Positions 1-8,241 of a stretch of DNA of 31,331 bases are shown piece by piece (the first letter of the stretch is position 1; each line of letters starts with the position of its first letter). A program made the translations under genes and the position numbers. The stretch comes from Flavobacteriales bacterium UBA979. GTDB taxonomy: Bacteria; Bacteroidota; Bacteroidia; Flavobacteriales_D; Sanyastnellaceae. Under the pieces are notes generated by a model, which had not been told where the DNA came from, ran no database searches, and worked only from the letters and a program-made list of their open reading frames with translations. The stretch spans positions 1 to 31,331 of the forward strand of contig DBBR01000005.1 in NCBI GenBank assembly GCA_002292325.1, read 5' to 3'.

Positions 1-1343
1 CCAGCGAAAAATGCCTCTCCTCCATTGGTGCTTACAATTAAGCCATGCTCATCACCAGAGGTATTGAGTGGAGTTCCAAAATTCACGGCAGGTCCCCATG
101 TTCCATTTTCATCTCTTCGACTCATCCAAATGTCATACCCTCCGCCGCCTGGAGTTCGGTCACTTGCGAAATACAAAGAAGTTCCGTCAGGATGTAAAAA
201 TGGTGCTTTGTCATTGGAATCAGAATTGATTGGCTCAGCAAGAGGCGAAGGGGCGGTCCAATTTCCTGAATCATCTCGGATGGATCGCCAGATGTCCATG
301 GTAGGATTTCCGTTTGGATCCTTGCGGCTGTTGGCGTTGACCCCAGCAAAATAGAGCTCTTTCCCATCGGCACTGAGCGCTGGTTGGGCTTCCCAGCCGT
401 CTGGTGTATTGATGGCCTCAATTGGGACAAGCGGATCCCAATCGTAAAAGAATGCGCCATTGTCGTCTCGGTCGACGATTTCGTATGAAGAAAAAAACAC
501 ATCAATGTTATCCGAATTCTGGGCGTTCGGATTGGCCGCCGCAATGTACATTTCTCGATTGTCGACAGATATGCTCGCTCCTCCATATCGAGTTCCGGTG
601 TTGAATGGGCTCTCCAGTGCAACTCCCTGATCAAAGTCTTCATCGAGGTCGCGTCTGGCAACGTGAAAAACTTCGGACTCCGTTGAAATCACATCTCCTT
701 TGGCTTTGTAACGCATCCGACGCGTGAAAAAGAGCATCGAACCATCAGGAGAAAGTGCAGGAAGGAATTCATCGGTCGTTGTACTGACGGGCTGAACCGG
801 TTCTGGAGTGTACTGGCCTTCATTTTGATAGAAATCCATGTAGAAAGAAATCATGGGCATGACCTCTTGCACCTCCGTTAATTGTTTTTTTCGCCGCTTG
901 CCGATTGCTTCCTCTGATGCAGCGGGAAATTCAATGTATTCAGTGAAATACGCGAGCGCATCCGCATACTCTCGGTCTGCATAGGCGATGGCGCCCAACA
1001 TGTACCATGCATCCGCCCGATAAAATGGGCATTGGTCAACCAACGTTTCCAAAGGTTGTCTGGCCGGATAAAAACTTCCGCGTGATCGTTTAATGCCATT
1101 GAACTCAAGCTTGCCCCATTCGAAGAGGCAGGCCATGCAGGTTTCATCGCGTTCAAAAGCTTCCTCAAAGAAAGCAACCCGTTCGGCGCGTTCATATTTA
1201 GAGCCGTTTTGGCCTTTCTCGATCAATTTGAGGATCTTTCCCTCGGGAACATGCTCACATTCTAATTCTTCATCATCCCATTGAGCGAGGGAGGAGGTGA
1301 TGCCCAAAAGGGGAAACAATGCGAAACAGACCAGGCGGTTCAT
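1..1343 (-). CDS. PD40/WD40-like beta-propeller envelope protein, 3' end outside window
   Basis: The reading frame is open from the ATG at 1343 to the left edge (about 447 codons), so the C-terminus is missing. Residues 1-20 form a signal peptide ending in a cleavage site before Gln21 (SLA-Q). Residues about 60-140 look like a helical TPR-like region. From about residue 165 there are repeated PD40 (TolB-like propeller) motifs, for example LPALSPDGSMLFF, QPALSADGKELYFAG and APFLHPDGTSLYFASD. In Bacteroidota this arrangement usually continues into a carboxypeptidase-regulatory fold and an OmpA peptidoglycan-binding domain, as in PorE-like and gliding-associated proteins, but that part is not in the window. 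It starts 14 nt after the symporter stop, so it is probably cotranscribed with it. The propeller assignment is firm; the function is not known. Confidence 0.85.
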   Translation of the reverse strand, partial: MNRLVCFALFPLLGITSSLAQWDDEELECEHVPEGKILKLIEKGQNGSKYERAERVAFFEEAFERDETCMACLFEWGKLEFNGIKRSRGSFYPARQPLETLVDQCPFYRADAWYMLGAIAYADREYADALAYFTEYIEFPAASEEAIGKRRKKQLTEVQEVMPMISFYMDFYQNEGQYTPEPVQPVSTTTDEFLPALSPDGSMLFFTRRMRYKAKGDVISTESEVFHVARRDLDEDFDQGVALESPFNTGTRYGGASISVDNREMYIAAANPNAQNSDNIDVFFSSYEIVDRDDNGAFFYDWDPLVPIEAINTPDGWEAQPALSADGKELYFAGVNANSRKDPNGNPTMDIWRSIRDDSGNWTAPSPLAEPINSDSNDKAPFLHPDGTSLYFASDRTPGGGGYDIWMSRRDENGTWGPAVNFGTPLNTSGDEHGLIVSTNGGEAFFA

Positions 1344-1357
1344 GTGCAATGATGATC

Positions 1358-2761
1358 TTAATCAGTAGGCGGTGAAAGTTCGCCTTCGGATGCAGCAATG
1401 ATGGAGGATACTGCGCCATCTCCTGTTACATTGACGACGGTTCGGCACATATCCAAAATGCGGTCAATGGGGAAGATGAGCGCAATCCAAGCGGGATTGA
1501 GCCCCACACTCTCCAATACGATAATCATCAAAACCAACCCCGCTGATGGCACTGCAGCGGCGCCAATTGACGCCAGTGTTGCTGTCAAAACAATCACCGC
1601 TTGCTGTGTCCATTCCAAATCAACCATGTGAAATTGGGCAAGGGCCACGACCGCAATCGCCTGGTACATGCTCGTTCCGTCCATGTTCACGGTCGCACCG
1701 ATGGGCAGCACGAACGACGAAGTGCGGTTGCTGACTCCAAGTCGATCATGCACACATTGCATGGTAACGGGCAGGGTGGCCACCGAACTGGATGTTGAAA
1801 AAGCGGTCAGCTGGGCGTCGCGCATCCCATTTTGAAACCGCTTCCAAGTGAGCTTTTTGATCGATAATGCGACGAGGGAAGGATAAAAGATGAAGACCAT
1901 AAAACTCAATCCCAGGACCACCACGAGACCATAGCGCAGCAAAAAACTGAGCAGTTGTTTGAGCATTTCAGGTTCGGAACCCGCCGCTTTAACGATCTGT
2001 CCCGCCATGAGTGCAAAAACAAAAAACGGCATGGCCTTCATGACCACCCAGACCATTTGAATGAACACTTCATTCAGCGAATCTATGGCCCGGGTGAGCG
2101 GTCGCTTTTTATCGTCAGGCAAACCCACAACCACGACTCCAAAGAAGATGGCGAAGAAGATGATTTGCAACATACTCATGTCGACCAAAGAACCGAATAT
2201 GTTCTTTGGGACAACATCGACCAGAGGCTGCAGCGGTCCTGACTTTTTCGTCGTAGAAGCCTTGTTTAATTTGTCCGTCACCCACTCACTGGATGCGGCT
2301 TCCTCCTGGGCAATGAATTCTACCAAATCAGCTTTGGCGGGATCGTCCACCATGCGCATGTCATCCAGCGCTTGAATTCCATTCGCGTCGCGCCAAAGTT
2401 CATACCGGATCCGGTTTGCTTCGAGTAATGCTGGGTCGGCTCCTGCTCCCGGTTTAAAGATGTTCACCAAGACCAAACCAATGACAACTGCCACCATGGT
2501 CGTGAGCACGTAGGTTACGAGCGTTTTGACGCCCATTCGACCCAGCTTTTGGATGTTACCCAAGCTGGTGACTCCGCTGATGATGCTAAACAAGACGAGC
2601 GGCACAGCGATCAATTTCAATAGATTGATGAAAATGTCGCCGAATGGCTGGATATAAGCCAAAGTGAAATCATTCCATCCCAGTGTTACGCTTAACCAAG
2701 CGTATGCCACTCCGAGAAGCAAGCCAATAATGACCTGCCAGTGTAATGCCAATCCCTTCAT
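1358..2761 (-). CDS. Sodium:dicarboxylate/glutamate symporter (SDF/DAACS family)
   Basis: This 467-residue inner-membrane carrier has the SDF family signatures: a serine-rich hairpin (TAFSTSSSVATLPVT), the NMDGT motif in the unwound helix (GATVNMDGTSMYQ) that binds cation and substrate, and the late NVTGDGA helix carrying the substrate-coordinating Asp. Many hydrophobic helices are visible. A hydrophilic stretch of about 80 residues near residues 110-190 is longer than in E. coli GltP; I believe this is common in Bacteroidota members. The family takes up glutamate, aspartate or C4-dicarboxylates with Na+ or H+; the exact substrate cannot be read from sequence. It lies 42 nt after aroC on the same strand and has its own -7-like box 4 nt before the ATG, so it may be transcribed both from aroC and independently. 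Confidence 0.93.
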   Translation of the reverse strand: MKGLALHWQVIIGLLLGVAYAWLSVTLGWNDFTLAYIQPFGDIFINLLKLIAVPLVLFSIISGVTSLGNIQKLGRMGVKTLVTYVLTTMVAVVIGLVLVNIFKPGAGADPALLEANRIRYELWRDANGIQALDDMRMVDDPAKADLVEFIAQEEAASSEWVTDKLNKASTTKKSGPLQPLVDVVPKNIFGSLVDMSMLQIIFFAIFFGVVVVGLPDDKKRPLTRAIDSLNEVFIQMVWVVMKAMPFFVFALMAGQIVKAAGSEPEMLKQLLSFLLRYGLVVVLGLSFMVFIFYPSLVALSIKKLTWKRFQNGMRDAQLTAFSTSSSVATLPVTMQCVHDRLGVSNRTSSFVLPIGATVNMDGTSMYQAIAVVALAQFHMVDLEWTQQAVIVLTATLASIGAAAVPSAGLVLMIIVLESVGLNPAWIALIFPIDRILDMCRTVVNVTGDGAVSSIIAASEGELSPPTD

Positions 2762-2765
2762 GGGT

Positions 2766-2773
2766 CTAATTTA
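2766..2773 (-). promoter_or_regulatory. -7-like box of the symporter gene (TAAATTAG)
   Basis: On the minus strand this reads TAAATTAG, one base from the Bacteroidota consensus TAnnTTTG. It is followed by ACCC and then the ATG. The T of TA is exactly 12 nt before the start codon, as in five other genes here, which predicts a leaderless transcript. It lies within the 42-nt aroC-symporter gap, so it may be an internal promoter. Confidence 0.5.
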
Positions 2774-2803
2774 CGGACTGACCGGGCACCTCCCGTCCAG
2801 ATT

Positions 2804-3886
2804 TCAGAGCTGTGACGTGCGGTTTATCAACCAATGGTCGGCCAATACTAACAACGCCATGGCTTCCACCAGTGGCACCGCCCGAGGCAAAACACACGGG
2901 TCGTGCCGGCCTACGCCGTCAATGATGACCTCTTCTCCTTTGTCATTTATGGAATGTTGAGGTTGAATCAACGTTGAAACGGGTTTGAACCCCATGCGCA
3001 GTATGAGGTTTTCACCATTCGTGATGCCTCCTTGAATGCCTCCGCTGTGATTGGACGTTGTGCGTGGCGTTCCATGTTCGTCGGCCATCCAAGGATCGTT
3101 GTGTGCTGAACCCCGCATAAATGTTCCTGCAATGCCAGAGCCAATTTCCATGCTCTTGACCGCTGGCAAGCTCCACATCGCCTGTGCCAAAGCTGCTTGA
3201 AACTTATTGAATACCGGATTTCCTAGTGCTTGTGGCATGCCTTGGCAGACGAGAACGATGGATCCCCCTACGGTATCCCCCGATTGCCTTGCCATTGCGA
3301 TCCGTTCTTCCATAGCGGCGGCTGTCGAAGGATGCGGGCATCGGGTGGGATGAGCATCTACTTCGCCGGGTGGAAAGAACGCAGGTTCAAATGGAACCAC
3401 GAGGTCTTGAACACGCTCGACGTACGCACTGCACTCCAGTCCTGTTGCCTGAAGTAATTGACGTGCTATAGCGCCTCCGACCACACGGCACGCGGTCTCT
3501 CTCGCGGAGGACCGTCCACCTCCGCGGTGATCGCGGATGCCGTATTTCTTGGTGTAAGTGAAATCAGCGTGGGATGGGCGAAATGCATCGGAGAGGTGGT
3601 CGTAATCTTGGGGCCGGTGATCCGCATTTGGAATGGTGAAGCCGATAGGCGCACCTGTGGTACGTCCTTCGAAAAGACCGCTCAACCATTCGACAGTATC
3701 CGATTCTTTGCGCTGGGTTGTCAGCGTTGATTGTCCAGGTCGTCGTCGGTCCAATTCGCGTTGTATGGCCTCTAAGTCCAATTCGAGTCCTGCGGGGCAT
3801 CCATCAATTACGCCGCCAATGGCCTTTCCATGGGATTCGCCAAAGGTGGTCAAACTGAACAAGGTGCCAAAGGTGTTTCCTGCCAT
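2804..3886 (-). CDS. aroC: Chorismate synthase
   Basis: AroC converts 5-enolpyruvylshikimate-3-phosphate to chorismate, the last step of the shikimate pathway, using reduced FMN. The 360-residue length is normal for the family. Family signatures are present in order: GESHGKAIGGVIDGCPAG near the N-terminus, RRPGQS, the RGGGRSSARETA-type region (GGGRSSARETACRVVGGA) and RTTSNHSGGIQGGITNGE near residue 270. The ATG at 3886 gives the expected N-terminus (MAGNTFGTLFSLTTFGESHG). The gene is divergent from hutI with only 45 nt between the two start codons, and it leads a minus-strand group with the symporter and the PD40 protein. Confidence 0.97.
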   Translation of the reverse strand: MAGNTFGTLFSLTTFGESHGKAIGGVIDGCPAGLELDLEAIQRELDRRRPGQSTLTTQRKESDTVEWLSGLFEGRTTGAPIGFTIPNADHRPQDYDHLSDAFRPSHADFTYTKKYGIRDHRGGGRSSARETACRVVGGAIARQLLQATGLECSAYVERVQDLVVPFEPAFFPPGEVDAHPTRCPHPSTAAAMEERIAMARQSGDTVGGSIVLVCQGMPQALGNPVFNKFQAALAQAMWSLPAVKSMEIGSGIAGTFMRGSAHNDPWMADEHGTPRTTSNHSGGIQGGITNGENLILRMGFKPVSTLIQPQHSINDKGEEVIIDGVGRHDPCVLPRAVPLVEAMALLVLADHWLINRTSQL

Positions 3887-3890
3887 GGTT

Positions 3891-3898
3891 CAAATTTA
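3891..3898 (-). promoter_or_regulatory. -7 box of aroC (TAAATTTG)
   Basis: This is a perfect TAnnTTTG box on the minus strand followed by AACC and the aroC ATG. The TA-to-ATG distance is 12 nt, predicting initiation at the A of ATG. The inverted hutI box lies 21 nt away. I see no clear -33 TTTG. Confidence 0.7.
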
Positions 3899-3919
3899 CG
3901 CAAGCGACCAGGGGTTTGC

Positions 3920-3927
3920 TACCTTGC
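3920..3927 (+). promoter_or_regulatory. -7 box of hutI (TACCTTGC)
   Basis: TACCTTGC is followed by AGGC and the hutI ATG at 3932. It is a variant of TAnnTTTG with one T fewer, but the TA-to-ATG distance is again 12 nt. The 16-nt stretch CTACCTTGCAGGCATG is identical to the one at the DUF4199 gene (24871-24886). Confidence 0.6.
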
Positions 3928-3931
3928 AGGC

Positions 3932-5182
3932 ATGCGAATGCTATGGAAGAACATCAAAGGGCTTGTTGGAGCATATGATTCACCCCCAAGTCGACTCCGA
4001 GGAAGTGAAATGGCGGATTTCCCATTGTTGGAAAATGCTTGGTTGGCAATTGATTCGGGCAAAATCGCTGATTTTGGTCCAATGGAGACTTTTCCCGGTA
4101 TCGTCGATTGGACGGGACTGGACGTCGTGGATTGCGAAGGACGGTATGTTTTGCCATCCTGGTGTGACAGCCACACCCATTTGGTCTTTGCAGCTCCTCG
4201 GTCGCATGAGTTCATGAGCAGACTGGAGGGCAAGACCTATCAACAGATAGCCGACGAAGGCGGGGGGATTTTGAATTCTGCAAGGGCTTTGCAATTGATG
4301 CCCGAGGACCAACTTTTCGAAGAGGCGTTGGTTCGGTTGCAGCACGCGATGCAAGCGGGTACGGGAGCGATTGAGATAAAAAGTGGCTACGGACTAGACG
4401 ATGAGGCGGAATTGAAAATGCTCCGGATAATTCAACGACTGAAGGAAGCCGTACCTATTCCCGTCCGCCGCACTTTTCTCGCATGCCATGCTGTTCCAGA
4501 GGGAAATTGGACTGCCACCACTTGGACCCGCCATGTTGCAGAGCACCTATTGCCCCGAGTCCAAAAAGAAAAATTAGCGGATTATGTTGATGCCTTTTGT
4601 GAAAAAGGATATTTCGGTTTGGAGGAGGTGAGCACGCTTTTAGAAGCGGCATCAAAAGAGGGACTTGCAGCCAAAGTACATGTAAACCAATTCAATGCGT
4701 TTGGAGGAGTGAAATTGTGCACCAACTTGGATGCATTGACGGTGGACCATCTCGAAGTCTTGGAACCGGAGGACCTTGAGGCGCTGAAGTCAAGTTCCAA
4801 CACCCGCACCATGGCATGCGCTTTGCCCGGTTGCTCGTACTTCTTGGGAATCCCATACACTCCCGTTCGTGAGTTGATCAAGGCAGATGTAGCGGTGGCG
4901 CTAGCAACCGACTTTAACCCAGGCTCTGCACCATCGAGTAACATGGAGCGTATCGTTCAGTTGGCCATCCTCAAAATGAAGATGCTTCCACTTGAAGCCA
5001 TCGCTGCGGCAACCCTCAATGGAGCTGCGGCGATGGAGGTATCCGATCAGGCGGGCGTAATTGCTCCGGGCAGGGCCGCAAATGTTTTGGTTACAAAACC
5101 CATGGAGGGGCTGGAGGGATTTGGCTATGACTTTGGAGAAAGTTCCGTGGAAAAGGTGTTCATTGATGGTGTGGAAGTCTAA
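3932..5182 (+). CDS. hutI: Imidazolonepropionase
   Basis: HutI is a metal-dependent amidohydrolase that opens 4-imidazolone-5-propanoate to N-formimino-L-glutamate, the third step of histidine degradation. The product is 416 residues, normal for the family. The metal-binding HTH motif is visible (CDSHTHLVFA), followed by EIKSGYGLD, HVNQFNAFGG, VDHLEVLE and ATDFNPGSAPSSNM, the last with the metal-ligand Asp. The frame is open upstream into aroC, but homology and the -7 box favour the ATG at 3932 (a second ATG lies at 3938). The next gene, 50 nt downstream, performs the following steps of the pathway. hutH and hutU are not in the window. Confidence 0.96.
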   Translation: MRMLWKNIKGLVGAYDSPPSRLRGSEMADFPLLENAWLAIDSGKIADFGPMETFPGIVDWTGLDVVDCEGRYVLPSWCDSHTHLVFAAPRSHEFMSRLEGKTYQQIADEGGGILNSARALQLMPEDQLFEEALVRLQHAMQAGTGAIEIKSGYGLDDEAELKMLRIIQRLKEAVPIPVRRTFLACHAVPEGNWTATTWTRHVAEHLLPRVQKEKLADYVDAFCEKGYFGLEEVSTLLEAASKEGLAAKVHVNQFNAFGGVKLCTNLDALTVDHLEVLEPEDLEALKSSSNTRTMACALPGCSYFLGIPYTPVRELIKADVAVALATDFNPGSAPSSNMERIVQLAILKMKMLPLEAIAAATLNGAAAMEVSDQAGVIAPGRAANVLVTKPMEGLEGFGYDFGESSVEKVFIDGVEV

Positions 5183-5217
5183 CTTGATTCAACGCGTATG
5201 CGCGTATTTTCGGGTGG

Positions 5218-5226
5218 TAAAATTTG
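5218..5226 (+). promoter_or_regulatory. Possible -7 box before the formiminotransferase gene (TAAAATTTG)
   Basis: TAAAATTTG has the TA and TTTG halves separated by three rather than two bases and lies 6 nt before the ATG at 5233. It may give the fused gene its own promoter in addition to readthrough from hutI. This is weaker than the other boxes. Confidence 0.35.
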
Positions 5227-5232
5227 AAAACA

Positions 5233-6924
5233 ATGCAACGATTGGTTGAATGCGTGCCCAACATTTCAGAAGGGCGCAACAAATCCGTTATTGATGCGGT
5301 CGCTCGTGTAGTTGAGACGGTGGAAGGCGTCCGCTTATTGGACGTGGATCCAGGCAAGTCGACCAACCGGACGGTCATTACGTTTGTTGGACCTCCAGAG
5401 CACATCGGAGAGGCGGCGGTCCGGTTGATCAAAAAGGCATCGGAATTAATTGATATGCGGAAACACCGGGGAGAACATCCGCGGATGGGAGCAACCGATG
5501 TCTGTCCTTTTGTGCCGGTCAGTGGAGTGACCATGGAGGAATGTGTGGCCATTGCCCATGCGGTTGGAAACCGTGTTGGTGAGGAATTGGGAATTCCTGG
5601 ATATTTTTATGAGGCTGCAGCAACGGTGCCTGCCCGCTCAAACTTGGCCCACTGCAGAAAAGGACAATACGAGGGACTGGGCAAATTGGAAAGCGCAGAG
5701 GGCGCTCCGGACTTCGGGCCTGCTGTCTGGAACGAGCAGACACAGCGATCAGGAGCAACGGCCATTGGAGCGCGCGATTTTTTAATTGCCTACAACATCA
5801 ATTTAAATACGACCAGTTCTCGCCGTGCGAACGCCATCGCCTTTGATATCCGTGAATCTGGAAGGGTGAAGCGTTCCGGCGGACCAGGAAGCGAAATAGC
5901 GAAGGACGCTCAAGGAGATCCTGTTCGGATTCCAGGTTCGTTGAAAGCGGTCAAAGGCATCGGCTGGTACATAGAAGAATATGGAATAGCGCAACTTTCT
6001 TTGAATTTAACCAACATCCAGGTCACGCCAGTGCACATAGCTTTTGATGAGGCGTGCTCGAAAGCACGGGAACGTGGCATTCGGGTGACCGGCTCAGAAT
6101 TGGTTGGTTTACTTCCACTGCGGGTGCTCACAGATGCGGCCGATTATTTTTTGAAAAAACAGCAACGGAGCTTGGGAATTCCGGATGTCGAGAAGGTCAA
6201 AATAGCTGTAAAATCCCTGGGCTTGGATGATTTAGCCCCCTTTGATGCCAATAAAAGAGTCATTGAATACGTGATCGCTGATTCTGGTCAAACCCCTTTG
6301 TTGGATTTAACTTTGGGCGCATTTGCTGAAGAAACAGCGTCAGAAAGTCCCGCACCTGGCGGAGGTTCAGTGGCTGCATATTCCGCTACGATGGGAGTAG
6401 CGCTCGCGACCATGGTAGCAAACTTATCTTCCCACAAACGAGGATGGGACAATCGATGGGAGGAATTTAGCATCGTTGCTGAAAATGGGATAAAGCTTCA
6501 ACAGCAGTTGGCTTTATTGGTTGATGCCGATACAGCGGCATTCAATGCGATCATGGAGGCCTATGGAATGCCGAAGGCTACGGATGCTCAAAAGGCGGAT
6601 CGGCACGCTGCAATACAAGCAGCCACCAAGAATGCGATTGAGATTCCCATGCAAGTGGCTCGATTGGCTTCCGAATCCATGGACATTGCGCGTCAAATGG
6701 CGATGAAAGGAAACCCGAATTCCATTACCGATGCAGGCGTAGGAGCGATGGCGATTCGAACAGGAGTGAAAGGGGCAATCCTCAATGCTCGGGTGAATTT
6801 GCAGGATTTGAAAGATGAAAAGTTTGCATCTGAGGTGGAGAAGGAATGTGCCATGTTATCGTCGGCCATTGATGCTTCTGAAACTGAAATTCTAGAGCAA
6901 GTGGAGAAAGTACTCAAGGGATAA
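5233..6924 (+). CDS. ftcD: Bifunctional glutamate formiminotransferase / formiminotetrahydrofolate cyclodeaminase
   Basis: This 563-residue fusion transfers the formimino group of formiminoglutamate to tetrahydrofolate and then deaminates it to 5,10-methenyl-THF, channelling histidine carbon into the one-carbon pool. Residues 1 to about 325 are the formiminotransferase (VECVPNISEGRN at the start; KHRGEHPRMGATDVCPF with the conserved catalytic His). Residues about 350-563 are the helical cyclodeaminase (TASESPAPGGGSVAAYSATM; GNPNSITDAGVGAMAI). The domain order matches animal FTCD and other Bacteroidota fusions. A TTG at 5224 is in frame, but the ATG at 5233 gives the usual N-terminus. The gene follows hutI in the same direction and ends before a strong terminator. 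Confidence 0.95.
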   Translation: MQRLVECVPNISEGRNKSVIDAVARVVETVEGVRLLDVDPGKSTNRTVITFVGPPEHIGEAAVRLIKKASELIDMRKHRGEHPRMGATDVCPFVPVSGVTMEECVAIAHAVGNRVGEELGIPGYFYEAAATVPARSNLAHCRKGQYEGLGKLESAEGAPDFGPAVWNEQTQRSGATAIGARDFLIAYNINLNTTSSRRANAIAFDIRESGRVKRSGGPGSEIAKDAQGDPVRIPGSLKAVKGIGWYIEEYGIAQLSLNLTNIQVTPVHIAFDEACSKARERGIRVTGSELVGLLPLRVLTDAADYFLKKQQRSLGIPDVEKVKIAVKSLGLDDLAPFDANKRVIEYVIADSGQTPLLDLTLGAFAEETASESPAPGGGSVAAYSATMGVALATMVANLSSHKRGWDNRWEEFSIVAENGIKLQQQLALLVDADTAAFNAIMEAYGMPKATDAQKADRHAAIQAATKNAIEIPMQVARLASESMDIARQMAMKGNPNSITDAGVGAMAIRTGVKGAILNARVNLQDLKDEKFASEVEKECAMLSSAIDASETEILEQVEKVLKG

Positions 6925-6967
6925 AGCCGAAGTGGATCGCCCATCTGGATGAATCAAAATTTGTACA

Positions 6968-7001
6968 ATAAAAAAGGCCCGCAAAACTGCGGGCCTTTTT
7001 T
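6968..7001. terminator. Bidirectional intrinsic terminator between the formiminotransferase gene and rplS
   Basis: An 8-bp perfect GC-rich stem (GGCCCGCA / TGCGGGCC, 6976-6983 with 6988-6995) with loop AAAC is flanked by an A-run on the left and a T-run (6996-7001) on the right. The sequence therefore terminates transcription in both directions and serves the two convergent genes. Confidence 0.93.
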
Positions 7002-7023
7002 GGCTTCGTGAGTGAAGTAAGTT

Positions 7024-7380
7024 TTATCGTGCAACGTTTCGGCGCTCCTTGATTCGAGCAGCCTTTCCAGTCAGTTCACGTAGGTAATAAATTCGCGCTC
7101 GACGCACTTTACCTCGTTTGTTGATTTCGATGCTGTCAATCAATGGTGAGCATACGGGAAATACCCGTTCGACACCAATCCCTGAGGCCATTTTGCGTAC
7201 GGTAAATGTTTCGGTCGTTCCAATGCCGCGACGCTGGATGACTACCCCTTGGAATTTCTGCAATCGCTCCTTGCTTCCTTCAATAATTTTTATCGTCACC
7301 GAAATGGTATCCCCGGCTCGGAAATCCGGCCATTCTGGGGTTTCGACCAACTTGCTTGCAATATCCTTGATGCGGTCCAT
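7024..7380 (-). CDS. rplS: 50S ribosomal protein L19
   Basis: L19 sits at the 30S-50S interface. The 118-residue protein carries the family signatures [27 protein letters not shown] and the C-terminal [20 protein letters not shown]. The start at 7380 gives [20 protein letters not shown], a normal Bacteroidota N-terminus. It follows trmD on the same strand with a 74-nt gap that contains a likely promoter, so it may be transcribed both with trmD and alone. Confidence 0.97.
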   Translation of the reverse strand: MDRIKDIASKLVETPEWPDFRAGDTISVTIKIIEGSKERLQKFQGVVIQRRGIGTTETFTVRKMASGIGVERVFPVCSPLIDSIEINKRGKVRRARIYYLRELTGKAARIKERRNVAR

Positions 7381-7415
7381 AATCTTCGCTTTTTCGACTC
7401 CCGTGAATTGGGGTG

Positions 7416-7423
7416 CAATATTA
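7416..7423 (-). promoter_or_regulatory. Possible -7 box of rplS (TAATATTG)
   Basis: On the minus strand TAATATTG (one mismatch to TAnnTTTG) lies 35 nt upstream of the rplS ATG. With the 12-nt rule seen elsewhere, transcription would begin near 7411 and give a leader of about 31 nt, unlike the leaderless genes. Confidence 0.45.
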
Positions 7424-7454
7424 CAAATAATCCTGGTAGGTTCGGAAGACTTTA

Positions 7455-8138
7455 TCAGGAATCTTTTTGCAATAAATCTGGTCGGCGGGATTTTGTTCGA
7501 TCATAGGCCTGTTGCTCCATCCATTTTTCAATGGCTGCGTGGTCGCCTGAGCGCAAAATTTCAGGCACTTCCCATCCATTATAATTGGCTGGTCTTGTGT
7601 AAATGGGAGGTGCAAGCAAATCGTCTTGAAAGCTATCAGTCAGTGCACTCTGTTCGTCTCCAATCGCTCCAGGAAGTATCCGAACGATAGCGTCTGTGAG
7701 CACTGCAGCGGCCAATTCGCCGCCCGATAAAACATAATCCCCAATGGATAATTCCAAGGTAATGACATGCTGGCGCAACCGTTCGTCAATGCCTTTGTAA
7801 TGACCACAGATCATCATCACATTTCCGCTGATGGACAATTGGTTCACCCGAGCTTGTTTCAACGGTTCACCATCGGGCGTTAAATAAATGATTTCACTGT
7901 ACGTTCGTTCGGATCGAAGTGCATTCACAGCATCCAATATGGGTTGAATGGTCATGACCATGCCAGCGATGCCCCCAAATGGTTCATCATCTACCTTTTT
8001 GTGCTTGTCTTGACTCCAATCTCGAATGTCATGCACACAGATTTCGACGACTCCATTGTCTTGGGCACGTTGGATAATGCTATCTGAAAAGGGGCTTTCG
8101 AGCAAATTAGGTACAACCGTCAGGATGTCTATGCGCAT
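7455..8138 (-). CDS. trmD: tRNA (guanine-N1-)-methyltransferase
   Basis: TrmD methylates G37 next to the anticodon using S-adenosylmethionine and prevents +1 frameshifting. The 227-residue protein has the SPOUT trefoil-knot signatures: [17 protein letters not shown] at the start, [25 protein letters not shown] and the SAM-loop [14 protein letters not shown]. The C-terminal [17 protein letters not shown] region is the usual helical domain. It precedes rplS, an order common in Bacteroidota. Confidence 0.97.
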   Translation of the reverse strand: MRIDILTVVPNLLESPFSDSIIQRAQDNGVVEICVHDIRDWSQDKHKKVDDEPFGGIAGMVMTIQPILDAVNALRSERTYSEIIYLTPDGEPLKQARVNQLSISGNVMMICGHYKGIDERLRQHVITLELSIGDYVLSGGELAAAVLTDAIVRILPGAIGDEQSALTDSFQDDLLAPPIYTRPANYNGWEVPEILRSGDHAAIEKWMEQQAYDRTKSRRPDLLQKDS

Positions 8139-8155
8139 GATGAATGGATTGATTC

Positions 8156-8163
8156 CAAATTTA
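8156..8163 (-). promoter_or_regulatory. -7 box of trmD (TAAATTTG)
   Basis: A perfect TAnnTTTG on the minus strand lies 17 nt before the trmD ATG. The predicted start near 8151 leaves a leader of about 13 nt. It faces away from the ppc box across 53 nt. Confidence 0.65.
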
Positions 8164-8216
8164 CGGCAAGACCGAATTGGCGAGATAAGGAATCCAATAA
8201 ACTCGCTTTCAGTTTC

Positions 8217-8224
8217 TACCTTTG
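8217..8224 (+). promoter_or_regulatory. -7 box of ppc (TACCTTTG)
   Basis: A perfect TAnnTTTG lies 17 nt before the ATG at 8242, giving a predicted leader of about 13 nt. Because it sits downstream of all earlier in-frame starts, it supports choosing 8242 as the start codon. Confidence 0.65.
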
Positions 8225-8241
8225 GTATTCAGCAAGAGACG

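Noticed and set aside
122..661. 179-codon open frame on the minus strand at the left edge
   Set aside because: It is in a different frame from the PD40 protein, whose frame is open through the same stretch and has clear propeller motifs.
3633..4217. 194-codon plus-strand frame across the aroC-hutI junction
   Set aside because: It overlaps the starts of two certain genes and has no recognisable protein features.
8026..8241. N-terminal extension of PEP carboxylase
   Set aside because: It overlaps trmD and crosses the -7 box; the ATG at 8242 gives the expected enzyme start.
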